Assembly: GCA_047632015.1 (NCBI GenBank)
Contig: JBLIBC010000006.1
Coordinates: 1-24,517 of the forward strand
Origin: JBLIAZ01 sp047632015
GTDB taxonomy: Bacteria > Bacteroidota > Bacteroidia > Flavobacteriales_C > GCA-002722245
DNA: 24,517 nucleotides
Direction of reading: 5' to 3'
The notes under the pieces are model-generated. The model was not told the DNA's origin. It worked only from the letters and a program-made list of their open reading frames with translations, and ran no database searches. Each line of letters starts with the position of its first letter. Positions within the stretch are counted from its first letter, which is position 1. Shown piece after piece: positions 13,702-21,662 of the stretch. The position numbers and the translations under genes are program-made.

Positions 13702-16700
13702 CTAGCCCTCTATTTTAACAGCAAATAAACAAACGTCATCGACTTGCTCTAGGTTTCCTCTCCATGATTCAAAAAACTTTTTAAATGCTATTTTTTGCTC
13801 AGCCAATTCTTTGTTCTGTTGAGACAAAACATATTCTCTGAATCCTTTCAATTTAAGTTTTTTGCCTTTTTCTCCGCCAAATTGATCAGGAAGTCCGTCG
13901 GTAAAAAGATAAATGGTATCACCTGGTAGCAACTTCATGGACTTAGTGGTAAAGGGCACTAAGTTGTAAAACTTGCCTACTGGTTGTTTATCGCCTTTTA
14001 CCTCCCAAACAGAATGAGACTCGCCTTCATGACGTTTTATTTGAATGTCTGAATTTGGGCTTTTCACTGATACTTCTGGCTGAGTGTTATCTCTGACTAT
14101 CCATATTGGATTATTTGCTCCTGCAAAAAACAATTCACCTCCTTCAATAGCGCACAGTGAAATGTCCATACCATCATTCACATCTTCTTTCGTGGTAAAA
14201 AACTGTTGGGTGATGATCTCTCTTGTTTTGTCTAAAATAAGTCCAGGATCGTCCAGTTTAAATTCCGTGCACGCTCTTTCAAGTCCATTGTGACAAACAA
14301 CACTTACCAACGCTCCCGGGACACCATGACCTGTGCAGTCTGCTGCAGCAAACAGCACCCTGTTCTCGTTGCTTTTTAACCAATAGAAGTCACCGGCTAC
14401 AATGTCCTTGGGCTGATACAATACAAAGTAATCTTTCAAAGTAAGTTTTAATTCATCTTCGTCTGGAAGTATTGCTCCTTGAATTCTTTTCGCATATCTA
14501 ATACTGTCTGTAATGTCGTTGTTTTGACCTAAAATTTCATTCCTCTGCTGCTCAATTTCATACTTTTGTAAGGTGATCTCCTGGGTTCTACGCCCTACCT
14601 CCAATTTTAATTTGCGTTCTGCATATTTAAATTGCTTTTCTCTCAATTTCACAATCAGAATGAAAACCAGAACAACGCCAATCGTACAAATTATGCCAAA
14701 CCAAAGGGTTTTCCAAAAAGGGGCATTGATGATGAAACTATACGAGGCGCTGTCAGACTCTCTCCATCTATTGTCAGCCACTGTAGCTTGAACCACAAAA
14801 GAATAAGTTCCAGGAGCTAAGCCTGAGTAATTGGCTGCACGTGCCTTATTTGCATGTACCCAATCTAAATCCAATCCCTCCATTTTGTAACGATATTGTA
14901 CTTTTTCAGGAGATTGGTAGCTCAAACCCAAATACTTTATAATTAAATGGTTTTGATCGTGATTCAACACATGTAAACTGTCGTTAAATTGATTAAATTG
15001 CACAAGTGTTTCTGTGATCATTACATCCACTCTTGCCTCTTTTAATGCTGCTTTTGAAGCCTTGAATTTAATTAGCCCTTTATTGGTCCCTACCCAAATC
15101 GCACCTTCTGCATCGCAAGCAATAGCGTTCAAGTTTGGCTGCATAAAAGCCAAGCCTGCCTCCTGCTTGTAATTGTTAATTTGCATTGTTTTGGGATCAA
15201 TAACTGTAATGCCTTCGTTGCTAGCAAAAAGACATAGTCCGTCTGGGTTCACAGCCGCTGATGAGTAGCTGTTAGAAAGCAAACCATTTTTAATAGTTAT
15301 TTTATCGTACTTATCACCATCGGTTTTTATTAAACCTTTATTTGCCGTGGTGTACCATCTTGACCCTTGATGATCCTCAATGATTCCATATGTCACATTA
15401 CTCAACGCTTTCAATTCAATGTCCTTCGCAACCACCTCATCTTTAATCGACGCCCCACCACCACCGTCTTTTGCCAACCATGTCGTCCCATTTTTATCCA
15501 CTAATGAAGCATATATGTAATTGCTCCCTAGTCCATCTTTTTTCTGAAATACTTTATACTTAAAATCATCAGAAACATCAGCCGAAAATCTGCTTACACC
15601 ACCACCAAGTGTACTCACCCAAACTACCTTTTCATCACTGTTAATTGATATGACGTTGTTGTTTGATAAGCCTTCCTTTTCGGTGACATGTTTAAATGAC
15701 AAGGTCTTGGAATCAAAAACATACAACCCATCACCCAAGGAGCCTACCCAAATAGGTCCATTTTCGCTTGCAAAAATGCAGGAGAAGGCTTGAGCACCCC
15801 ATCCTTTACTTAATTTTTTGAACTGGAACTTTTGTTGCTCTCCTTTTGTTCCCAGATACAGTGCCGTAGAGCTTGCCAACCACAGTCTTCCCTCAGCGTC
15901 AAAATCCAAAGCGACAATTTCCATTTCAGGCAAACCATCCTCCGTCGTGAAAAACTGAAAAATGTCATAGCTGCCGAAAGAAAGTCCTTTGTCAGACCCA
16001 ATCCACATGTGCCCTTCGTTGTCTTTAAAAACACTGTTGAATGTTGCCCCATTTAAACCACGTTTTGAATTATAAACATTGTATTCAAAGGCCCCATTTT
16101 GAGCTTTTGTTAACCTTACCACCCCCGAATCCTGTGTGCTGACCCAAACATCATTTTCAGTCTTAACTGATATGGCATTTATTTCGCCATAATTCCAGTT
16201 TGGAATTGCGATGACTTTTCCTTGGTCAACATTATAGTAGGCAATCCCTTTTTCTTTAGTGGCAATCCAGCATCTTCCTTTTGGATCTAAATCTAAATTT
16301 GCAATGATGTTATCGGGAAGTCCATTTTTTGTATTCAAAGAGGTCCATGTGTTTGATGACATTGAATACAATAAAACACCTGCATCTGATGCCAACCAAA
16401 GTTGACCAGCGCCGGCAACTGCAACGTCGTAAATATAATCGTCGAAACCATCAGTGGTGGAACTATGAACAGAATAATTGTCACCTTCAATGATCAACAT
16501 ACCATCACCTTCTGACGCTACCACAATTTGACCACCTATTAAAAATTCAATAGCTGTTATTTTCGAGTTAAAAATGGAATCGATGGCTTTGTGAACAAAA
16601 GCCCCGCTGTTTCGGTCCAAAACGCTTACTTTTCCTTTTTTATGTCCTAACCATATCCGATTTTGATCGTCTTCGGCAATGCAGGTAATTACATTACTGC

Positions 16701-16938
16701 CTAAACTATCTTCCTCTGAATATTGCTTAAAATTTAGCCCATCGAATAAAAAAACACCCTCAGTAGTACCAATCCACATGAAACCTTTGCTGTCTTGAAA
16801 AACAACATTGACGTCACTCTTCGGGTGCGCTTTTAAGAGGTCATAAAACTTAAAATGTGGATGCTCCGCGTAGCTGCAAAAAGTAGCTAAAAATAAAATC
16901 AAGAAAAGCGCTTTTTTTAAAGCTTGAGGTAACATCAT
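13702..16938 (-). CDS. Two-component-regulator propeller / Y_Y_Y / SpoIIE-type PP2C phosphatase
   Basis: This is a 1078-residue transmembrane signalling protein. Residues 1-25 are a signal peptide. Residues about 35-630 hold many WIGT..G-type propeller repeats (e.g. FMWIGTTEGVFLFDG, HMWIGSDKGLSFG, AIWVGTNKGLIKF) forming a periplasmic double propeller. Residues about 658-735 are a Y_Y_Y domain (YRYKMEGLDLDWV, LAPGTYSFVVQA). A TM helix follows at about 741-761 and then a coiled coil (EITLQKYEIEQQRNEI). Residues about 840-1078 form a SpoIIE/PP2C serine phosphatase domain with metal-binding motifs VAGDFYW (847), ADCTGHGVPGAL (865) and LFTDGLPDQ (1011). Unlike the better known hybrid histidine kinases with the same sensor, the output is phosphatase activity, commonly directed at anti-sigma-factor antagonists. 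The gene sits 35 bp after the YceI-like gene and 34 bp before the two-TM gene. The phosphoprotein target is not in the window. Confidence 0.95.
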   Translation of the reverse strand: MMLPQALKKALFLILFLATFCSYAEHPHFKFYDLLKAHPKSDVNVVFQDSKGFMWIGTTEGVFLFDGLNFKQYSEEDSLGSNVITCIAEDDQNRIWLGHKKGKVSVLDRNSGAFVHKAIDSIFNSKITAIEFLIGGQIVVASEGDGMLIIEGDNYSVHSSTTDGFDDYIYDVAVAGAGQLWLASDAGVLLYSMSSNTWTSLNTKNGLPDNIIANLDLDPKGRCWIATKEKGIAYYNVDQGKVIAIPNWNYGEINAISVKTENDVWVSTQDSGVVRLTKAQNGAFEYNVYNSKRGLNGATFNSVFKDNEGHMWIGSDKGLSFGSYDIFQFFTTEDGLPEMEIVALDFDAEGRLWLASSTALYLGTKGEQQKFQFKKLSKGWGAQAFSCIFASENGPIWVGSLGDGLYVFDSKTLSFKHVTEKEGLSNNNVISINSDEKVVWVSTLGGGVSRFSADVSDDFKYKVFQKKDGLGSNYIYASLVDKNGTTWLAKDGGGGASIKDEVVAKDIELKALSNVTYGIIEDHQGSRWYTTANKGLIKTDGDKYDKITIKNGLLSNSYSSAAVNPDGLCLFASNEGITVIDPKTMQINNYKQEAGLAFMQPNLNAIACDAEGAIWVGTNKGLIKFKASKAALKEARVDVMITETLVQFNQFNDSLHVLNHDQNHLIIKYLGLSYQSPEKVQYRYKMEGLDLDWVHANKARAANYSGLAPGTYSFVVQATVADNRWRESDSASYSFIINAPFWKTLWFGIICTIGVVLVFILIVKLREKQFKYAERKLKLEVGRRTQEITLQKYEIEQQRNEILGQNNDITDSIRYAKRIQGAILPDEDELKLTLKDYFVLYQPKDIVAGDFYWLKSNENRVLFAAADCTGHGVPGALVSVVCHNGLERACTEFKLDDPGLILDKTREIITQQFFTTKEDVNDGMDISLCAIEGGELFFAGANNPIWIVRDNTQPEVSVKSPNSDIQIKRHEGESHSVWEVKGDKQPVGKFYNLVPFTTKSMKLLPGDTIYLFTDGLPDQFGGEKGKKLKLKGFREYVLSQQNKELAEQKIAFKKFFESWRGNLEQVDDVCLFAVKIEG

Positions 16939-16973
16939 TATGAAATTTCTTTAGCTTGCTGTCAAGGAAAAAA

Positions 16974-17540
16974 CTATTGAATTTTCATTTTTGCGTTAAC
17001 AGTGACGTTAATCTCTTCAGCCAATTTATTTTTAACCACTGAAGGAACGCTCATATCAAAATCATTTAATGTCACACTAAACTTTGACCTTATCGTCATG
17101 TAGTCCTTACCTACAATTAGTTTGCATTTTATTGTTTTAGACACTTTTACACCGTGTACCTCCAGTTTACCCTTTGCTCTAATATTGTATGTCCCAGGAA
17201 CCGTCATATCGATGTCTTCCACAATTTTTCCAACGAAATTTGCTTTCGGAAACAAGGCTGATTCAATGTAATTTTCGTTGAAATGTTCTTGTTGCTGTGA
17301 ACTGTTGAATCCAGCAAATGTGATCATTGAAACCCCAAACCTAAATGTCTTTTCAGTTGGGTTTAACACGCCCACCAATTTTGTTGATGAAGCTTGAATA
17401 ATTTCCTGCGGAGCGGCAGACATAAAAATCACTTCCCCATTTTCAGTTCGGTAATTTTTATTTCCTTCAGCATATGAAAACAATACCGCCGTTAACAGTA
17501 CGACAGCAAAAACCACAGCTCCTTTTCTTATCACATTCAT
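16974..17540 (-). CDS. YceI-like periplasmic protein
   Basis: This 188-residue protein has a Sec signal peptide (MNVIRKGAVVFAVVLLTAVLFSYAEG) followed by a YceI/lipocalin-like beta-barrel. Diagnostic stretches are GEVIFMSAAPQEIIQASS, FGVSMITFAGFNS, EHFNENYIESALFPKANFVG (the conserved 'H...f.s..fp...F.g' block) and GKLEVHGVKVSKTIKCK ('l.l.Gvt....'). YceI proteins bind isoprenoid-like lipids in the periplasm, and the ligand here is not known. It is the first gene of a likely three-gene operon with the propeller/SpoIIE phosphatase (35 bp downstream). A weak promoter match lies upstream (17567-17597). Confidence 0.9.
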   Translation of the reverse strand: MNVIRKGAVVFAVVLLTAVLFSYAEGNKNYRTENGEVIFMSAAPQEIIQASSTKLVGVLNPTEKTFRFGVSMITFAGFNSSQQQEHFNENYIESALFPKANFVGKIVEDIDMTVPGTYNIRAKGKLEVHGVKVSKTIKCKLIVGKDYMTIRSKFSVTLNDFDMSVPSVVKNKLAEEINVTVNAKMKIQ

Positions 17541-17566
17541 TTAATTGAGAATAAAATTAATTGACT

Positions 17567-17597
17567 GAAAAATACATTAATTTTCGTTGAAAGACAA
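17567..17597 (-). promoter_or_regulatory. Possible promoter of the YceI-SpoIIE operon
   Basis: On the minus strand, TTG (17597-17595) is followed after 20 nt by TATTTTTC (17574-17567), one mismatch from TAnnTTTG, 26 nt before the ATG. Spacing is right, but the boxes are imperfect. Confidence 0.35.
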
Positions 17598-17711
17598 GTG
17601 TTTAGCAATCAATTCAACAAAAGAAACGAATGCGATTAAAATCGTTTTTGTTTTCCACATTGTTAAATGCTCCAATAACCTCCTAGTCAGCCCTTCTTAA
17701 TTATTAGACTT

Positions 17712-17975
17712 TTAACACATGGTACTGTCTCGTTTTACTTCAAGAATAAACTTAGCTTCGCACAATTTTTGAATTAACTTTAAGCATGTATTCACAGGTG
17801 CTATCTTTTCTGTTTTTACTTGCTCACTTTTATGGATTACACAAGTTGAATTCAGCACCCCTGCACAAGGCTTTAGTGAAATCGATCCGTCTAATTGAGC
17901 ATTAATACTAACTAGAAAAGCAAAAAAGAATACTGGAAGCAATACTTTATTTGGTCCTCCAATAAAGAAGTTCAC
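17712..17975 (-). CDS. Small secreted Cys-containing protein, unknown function
   Basis: This is a predicted 87-residue protein. The N-terminus contains a clear signal peptide core (KVLLPVFFFAFLVSINAQ) with cleavage expected after SINA. The mature peptide of about 60 residues has five Cys (in KPCAG, NSTCVIH, NTCLKL, KLCEAK and the terminal TMC). I recognise no family. The start is GTG at 17975, with no ATG in frame; a GGAGGA lies shortly before a TTG codon further in (codon 12), which would leave a signal peptide lacking its positive end, so GTG is preferred. The gene is single, oriented away from trhO and separated from the YceI gene by 171 bp. Confidence 0.5.
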   Translation of the reverse strand: MNFFIGGPNKVLLPVFFFAFLVSINAQLDGSISLKPCAGVLNSTCVIHKSEQVKTEKIAPVNTCLKLIQKLCEAKFILEVKRDSTMC

Positions 17976-18024
17976 TAGAAAAAGGGGCCAATTAATGGTG
18001 TAGTATCACTAAAAATTACCATAC

Positions 18025-18071
18025 CTGATTAGAATCAGTTTGCATCCTACTACCATAATATTGTACCTTTG
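18025..18071 (+). promoter_or_regulatory. trhO promoter with abutting palindromic operator
   Basis: TTTG (18039-18042) and TACCTTTG (18064-18071) are both perfect consensus boxes spaced by 21 nt, 23 nt before the ATG at 18095. Directly against the -33 box is a perfect 14-bp palindrome, CTGATT-AG-AATCAG (18025-18038), a plausible regulator site. The promoter is seen directly; regulation is inferred. Confidence 0.7.
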
Positions 18072-18094
18072 TAAAAACAATAAAATTCAAGTTC

Positions 18095-19165
18095 ATGTTC
18101 CTGTTGAACCGAGTAAATAAAAAAGAGCTCAAAAAAAGAATTCAAGAAGAAACCATCAAAAGAATTACGGTTTCATTTTATAGGTATGTCATCATTACTG
18201 AGCCTCAATTGTTGCGCGATGAATTATTTGAATTGTGGCAAAACTTGAATGTTTTAGGAAGAATATACTTGGCAACTGAAGGTGTTAATGCTCAAATGAG
18301 TGTGCCACAAGAGGTTTGGGAAGAATTCAAAACAAAGCTAGACGCAAATCCTTTGTTTAAAAACATGCCCTTGAAAATTGCCGTGGAAGATGATGGGAAA
18401 TCATTTTATAAGTTAGCCATTAAGGTGAGGAAAAAAATTGTGGCAGACGGATTGGACGATGATTCATTTGATGTTACCAATGTGGGAAATCACCTAACAG
18501 CTAAAGAATTCAATTCCGCAATGAATGATCCCGAAACGGTGATTGTTGACATGCGTAATCATTACGAAAGTGAGGTAGGGAAATTCGTTGGAGCAATTAC
18601 TCCCGATGCAGATACTTTCCGTGAAGAGTTACCAATGATAATTGATGAACTTAAAGATAAAAAGGATAAAAAAATTATCATGTATTGCACGGGTGGAGTC
18701 CGTTGTGAAAAAGCTAGTGCTTATTTAAAACACAATGGTTTTGAGGATGTAAACCAATTACATGGAGGCATCATTGATTACGTAAGGCAAATTAACAAGG
18801 AAGGATTAGAGTCTAAATTTATTGGAAAAAACTTTGTGTTTGATGAACGCGTTGGCGAACGAATTACGGAAGATGTAATTTCGAATTGTCACCAGTGCGG
18901 GTCCTCTTGTGATTCACATGTGAACTGCGCAAACGATGATTGTCACTTGCTGTTCATCCAGTGTGATGCTTGTGCTAAAAAAATGGAAGGTTGCTGTACT
19001 CCTGAATGTGTAGACATTGTAGCTCTTCCTGTTGAAGAACAACGAAAATTAAGAAAAGGTACTAAAAAAGAAGATTGCTTGTCCGTGTATAAAAGTAGGC
19101 TCCGTCCAAACTTAAAAGATGTGCTGGCTGAACGAAAAAAGAACGAGGATTCTGGACATGAGTGA
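18095..19165 (+). CDS. trhO: Oxygen-dependent tRNA uridine(34) hydroxylase TrhO (rhodanese family)
   Basis: This 356-residue protein matches TrhO/YceA along its length. An N-terminal acylphosphatase-like domain contains VSFYRYVIITEPQLLRDEL and LGRIYLATEGVNAQMSVP. A central rhodanese domain has the active-site Cys198 in MYCTGGVRCEKASAYL. A Cys-rich tail follows (NCHQCGSSCD, NCANDDCH, QCDACAKKMEGCC) that could hold a metal. TrhO makes 5-hydroxyuridine at the wobble position of tRNAs using O2, the first step towards mo5U/cmo5U. The Bacteroidota form has a longer N-terminal leader of about 30 residues. The gene has a consensus promoter and overlaps the following aldo/keto reductase gene by 8 bp, so the two are co-translated. 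Confidence 0.95.
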   Translation: MFLLNRVNKKELKKRIQEETIKRITVSFYRYVIITEPQLLRDELFELWQNLNVLGRIYLATEGVNAQMSVPQEVWEEFKTKLDANPLFKNMPLKIAVEDDGKSFYKLAIKVRKKIVADGLDDDSFDVTNVGNHLTAKEFNSAMNDPETVIVDMRNHYESEVGKFVGAITPDADTFREELPMIIDELKDKKDKKIIMYCTGGVRCEKASAYLKHNGFEDVNQLHGGIIDYVRQINKEGLESKFIGKNFVFDERVGERITEDVISNCHQCGSSCDSHVNCANDDCHLLFIQCDACAKKMEGCCTPECVDIVALPVEEQRKLRKGTKKEDCLSVYKSRLRPNLKDVLAERKKNEDSGHE

Positions 19166-20117
19166 TTCAACTATAATAGGATTAGGTACTGCCGCTATAG
19201 GTCGACCATCTTACATTAACGTCAAGACAAAAGACAATCAGGAAGAAATTTCATTAGAGGGTTTCAAACAAAACGGACTGAAAGTTCTTGACAAAGCTCA
19301 TGAATTAGGAATTCGTTATTTTGACACAGCTCCTGGATATGGAATGGCAGAAGAGCTTTTATTAAATTGGATCCAAAACAACAAGCTTTCCAGCGTAAGT
19401 GTGGGCACAAAATGGGGTTACACCTACGTGGCCAACTTTGATAAAAACGCTACTGTCCATGAAATAAAAGACCACTCGGTTCAAAAATTAACGGAGCAGT
19501 GGTCAATCTCGAAAGCATTTAACAATCACCTCAATTTTTACCAAATTCATTCAGCTGGGTTTGATACTCAGGTGTTGTTTGATGAAAAAGTACTTGCTGA
19601 ATTACACAAAATAAAAAAGCAAACCGGCATACAAATAGGCATCACAACAAGTGGAGCTGAACAAATAAAAACAATAGAAAAAGCACTTGAAATAAAAGTA
19701 GGTGATGAATTCTTGTTTGACACTTATCAAGTGACCTACAACATGCTTGACCAAAGCTTAAAGGATGTTCTAAACAAACTTAGAACTTTGAAAAAAACTG
19801 TGATTGTTAAAGAGGCACTAGCTAATGGTCGGCTGTTCAGGAACTCAAATTATCCTAACTATCTTGAATTATATGACCACTTGACAATGCTCGCCCAAAA
19901 ATACAACGTGGGGATTGACGCCATTGCTATTCGATACGTGATGGATTCAATCAACCCAGCAATCGTCTTAAGTGGTGCTTCAACCTGTGAACAGCTGTCC
20001 CAAAACTTAAAAGCCCGTGAGTTTAAATTAACTGTTCAAGAAGTGGAAGTCTTGTCGAGTTTTAAGGTTTCACCAGAACAATACTGGTCGGAAAGGAAAA
20101 AGTTAATTTGGAATTAA
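19158..20117 (+). CDS. Aldo/keto reductase
   Basis: This 319-residue (beta/alpha)8 NADPH-dependent oxidoreductase has its catalytic tetrad in place: D56 and Y61 in RYFDTAPGYGMAEELL, K85 in VGTKWGY and H131 in FYQIHSAG. The C-terminal cofactor region includes VLSGASTCEQLSQNL, corresponding to 'ipG......q...n'. It resembles the YghZ/L-fucose-dehydrogenase-like or pyridoxal-reductase-like subset, but the substrate is not predictable. The start is ATG 19158 inside ATGAGTGA, which overlaps the trhO stop by 8 bp; an in-frame upstream codon at 19119 would lie far inside trhO and is rejected. The overlap implies tight co-expression with the tRNA-modifying enzyme, possibly only a positional link. Confidence 0.92.
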   Translation: MSDSTIIGLGTAAIGRPSYINVKTKDNQEEISLEGFKQNGLKVLDKAHELGIRYFDTAPGYGMAEELLLNWIQNNKLSSVSVGTKWGYTYVANFDKNATVHEIKDHSVQKLTEQWSISKAFNNHLNFYQIHSAGFDTQVLFDEKVLAELHKIKKQTGIQIGITTSGAEQIKTIEKALEIKVGDEFLFDTYQVTYNMLDQSLKDVLNKLRTLKKTVIVKEALANGRLFRNSNYPNYLELYDHLTMLAQKYNVGIDAIAIRYVMDSINPAIVLSGASTCEQLSQNLKAREFKLTVQEVEVLSSFKVSPEQYWSERKKLIWN

Positions 20118-20122
20118 CAGCT

Positions 20123-20209
20123 TTACCTTACAACCAATTTTTTAGCATAACCCCCCGTTGATACTTCTATTTGAACAGCATATATTCTTGAGGAAAATAA
20201 ATTAAGTTC
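20123..20209 (-). pseudogene. Orphan tail of a T9SS sorting domain (gene remnant)
   Basis: Downstream of selO on the minus strand, a different frame reads NLFSSRIYAVQIEV, then GGYAKKLVVR-stop (TAA 20123-20125). This is the typical end of a type A T9SS sorting domain ('l....GiY.v.i....g...kKlvv.'). It has no own start or upstream domain: its first codons overlap the end of selO, which is itself complete (ends TFCGT). It is best read as the leftover 3' end of a lost T9SS cargo gene. Confidence 0.6.
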
Positions 20210-21662
20210 CACAAAACGTTTGATAATTCGCATCATCTGCTGGTGAGGTAACTTGTAGATCAAGATAATCAACATTAAGATCATGTGGTTTACTTACAGC
20301 TTTCAACAGCAGGTCAAATTCATAAAAGTCATTGTGGTCAACAGCACTAGTCAAGGCACTTTCCACTTTTATATTGCGTGGTATCACTCTTGGATTAACA
20401 CTTTGCATCAAGGTCACGGCACTATCAGAATCACTTCCTACTCTGTGCAGCCAACTAAATAGGAAGCTGTTAAGTTGGGTGACTTGTTCGGTAGAGTAAT
20501 CTGATTTAATAAATTTAATGGCCGATTGTCCTCCTTTCAACTCGCTTTCTAGGCTCAAAAAACTATTGGTATAATCCGCCTTTGTGTCTTGCATCCAATT
20601 CACAAAAGAAGAGATTAACACTGCATCTTCCTCTTTTACATTTGTAAATCCAAATTTCTTGGCGAGCATATTATTGTAAGCTTTCAGGTAGGAACTTTCA
20701 TAGCTGTCTATTCCTTCTTGTCCTATAGCTAAGGCCTTATCCTTGTCGTTATCAAACAAAGGCAATAAGGTTTCGGCTAAACGAGCTAAATTCCACAACA
20801 ATATCCTTCCTTGGTTGCCAAAAGCATAACGTCCTTGAGTATCAATTGAACTGAAAACCGCATGCTCATCATAACCGTTCATAAATGCACACGGACCATA
20901 ATCAATGGTTTCTCCTGAAATGGTAATGTTATCAGTATTCATCACACCATGAATAAAACCAACCCTTAACCAACCCACAACAGTATCAACTTGCTTGTTC
21001 ATCACTGCTTTAAAAAAACTTACGTAAGGATTTTTATCCTTTAAAAGAGCGGGATAATGTCTTTCAATGGCATAATCAGCTAGTTGCTTAACTTGTTTTA
21101 TTGATTGAGTTTTTGCTACAAATTCGAAAGTACCTATCCTGATATGGCTAGATGCAACACGCGTTAATACTGCACCTTTTTGAACTTGTTCTCTCCGTAC
21201 ATTTTCACCAGTTGACACAACAGCTAAACTCCTGCTTGTTGGAATCTTAAGGGCGTTCATTGATTCTGAAATAAGGTATTCTCTCAGCATAGAATACAGA
21301 GTCCCCCGCCCATCACCTCGTCTTGAATATGGAGTAGGTCCAGACCCTTTTAACTGAATATCATACCTTTTACCTGCTTTGGATAATTGCTCACCAAGAA
21401 GCGCTGCTCGCCCATCACCCAATATGCTAAAATGACCAAATTGATGACCTGCATATGCTTGAGCGAGTGGCTTTGAACCTGGCATTAACTCATTACCTGA
21501 AAACACCGTAGCCTTAGCCTGCGCATTATCCATATCCAAAGATAAATCCTTAGCTAAATCATCGTTCCACAACACCAATTTAGGTGCTATTACTTTTGTG
21601 GGTAATACCTCTGTATAAAAAGAAGCAGGCAAGTCGTAGAATGTGGTGTTGGTGTTCATCAT
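20202..21662 (-). CDS. selO: SelO-type protein adenylyltransferase (YdiU/UPF0061)
   Basis: This 486-residue pseudokinase-fold enzyme of the SelO family AMPylates Ser/Thr/Tyr of other proteins using a flipped ATP orientation. Visible signatures: AYAGHQFGHFSILGDGRA (69-86), QLKGSGPTPYSRRGDGR (103-119), REYLISESM, STGENVRRE, the metal-binding N242-T-D-N245 and D254 in ETIDYG. The C-terminus ends CGT, with Cys at the antepenultimate position where animal SelO has selenocysteine. The gene starts at 21662 (two adjacent ATGs). Its first A is shared with the stop codon of the upstream K+ channel gene (TAATG), so translation is coupled. E. coli SelO acts in redox stress; here the pairing with a channel is unusual. 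Confidence 0.95.
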   Translation of the reverse strand: MMNTNTTFYDLPASFYTEVLPTKVIAPKLVLWNDDLAKDLSLDMDNAQAKATVFSGNELMPGSKPLAQAYAGHQFGHFSILGDGRAALLGEQLSKAGKRYDIQLKGSGPTPYSRRGDGRGTLYSMLREYLISESMNALKIPTSRSLAVVSTGENVRREQVQKGAVLTRVASSHIRIGTFEFVAKTQSIKQVKQLADYAIERHYPALLKDKNPYVSFFKAVMNKQVDTVVGWLRVGFIHGVMNTDNITISGETIDYGPCAFMNGYDEHAVFSSIDTQGRYAFGNQGRILLWNLARLAETLLPLFDNDKDKALAIGQEGIDSYESSYLKAYNNMLAKKFGFTNVKEEDAVLISSFVNWMQDTKADYTNSFLSLESELKGGQSAIKFIKSDYSTEQVTQLNSFLFSWLHRVGSDSDSAVTLMQSVNPRVIPRNIKVESALTSAVDHNDFYEFDLLLKAVSKPHDLNVDYLDLQVTSPADDANYQTFCGT

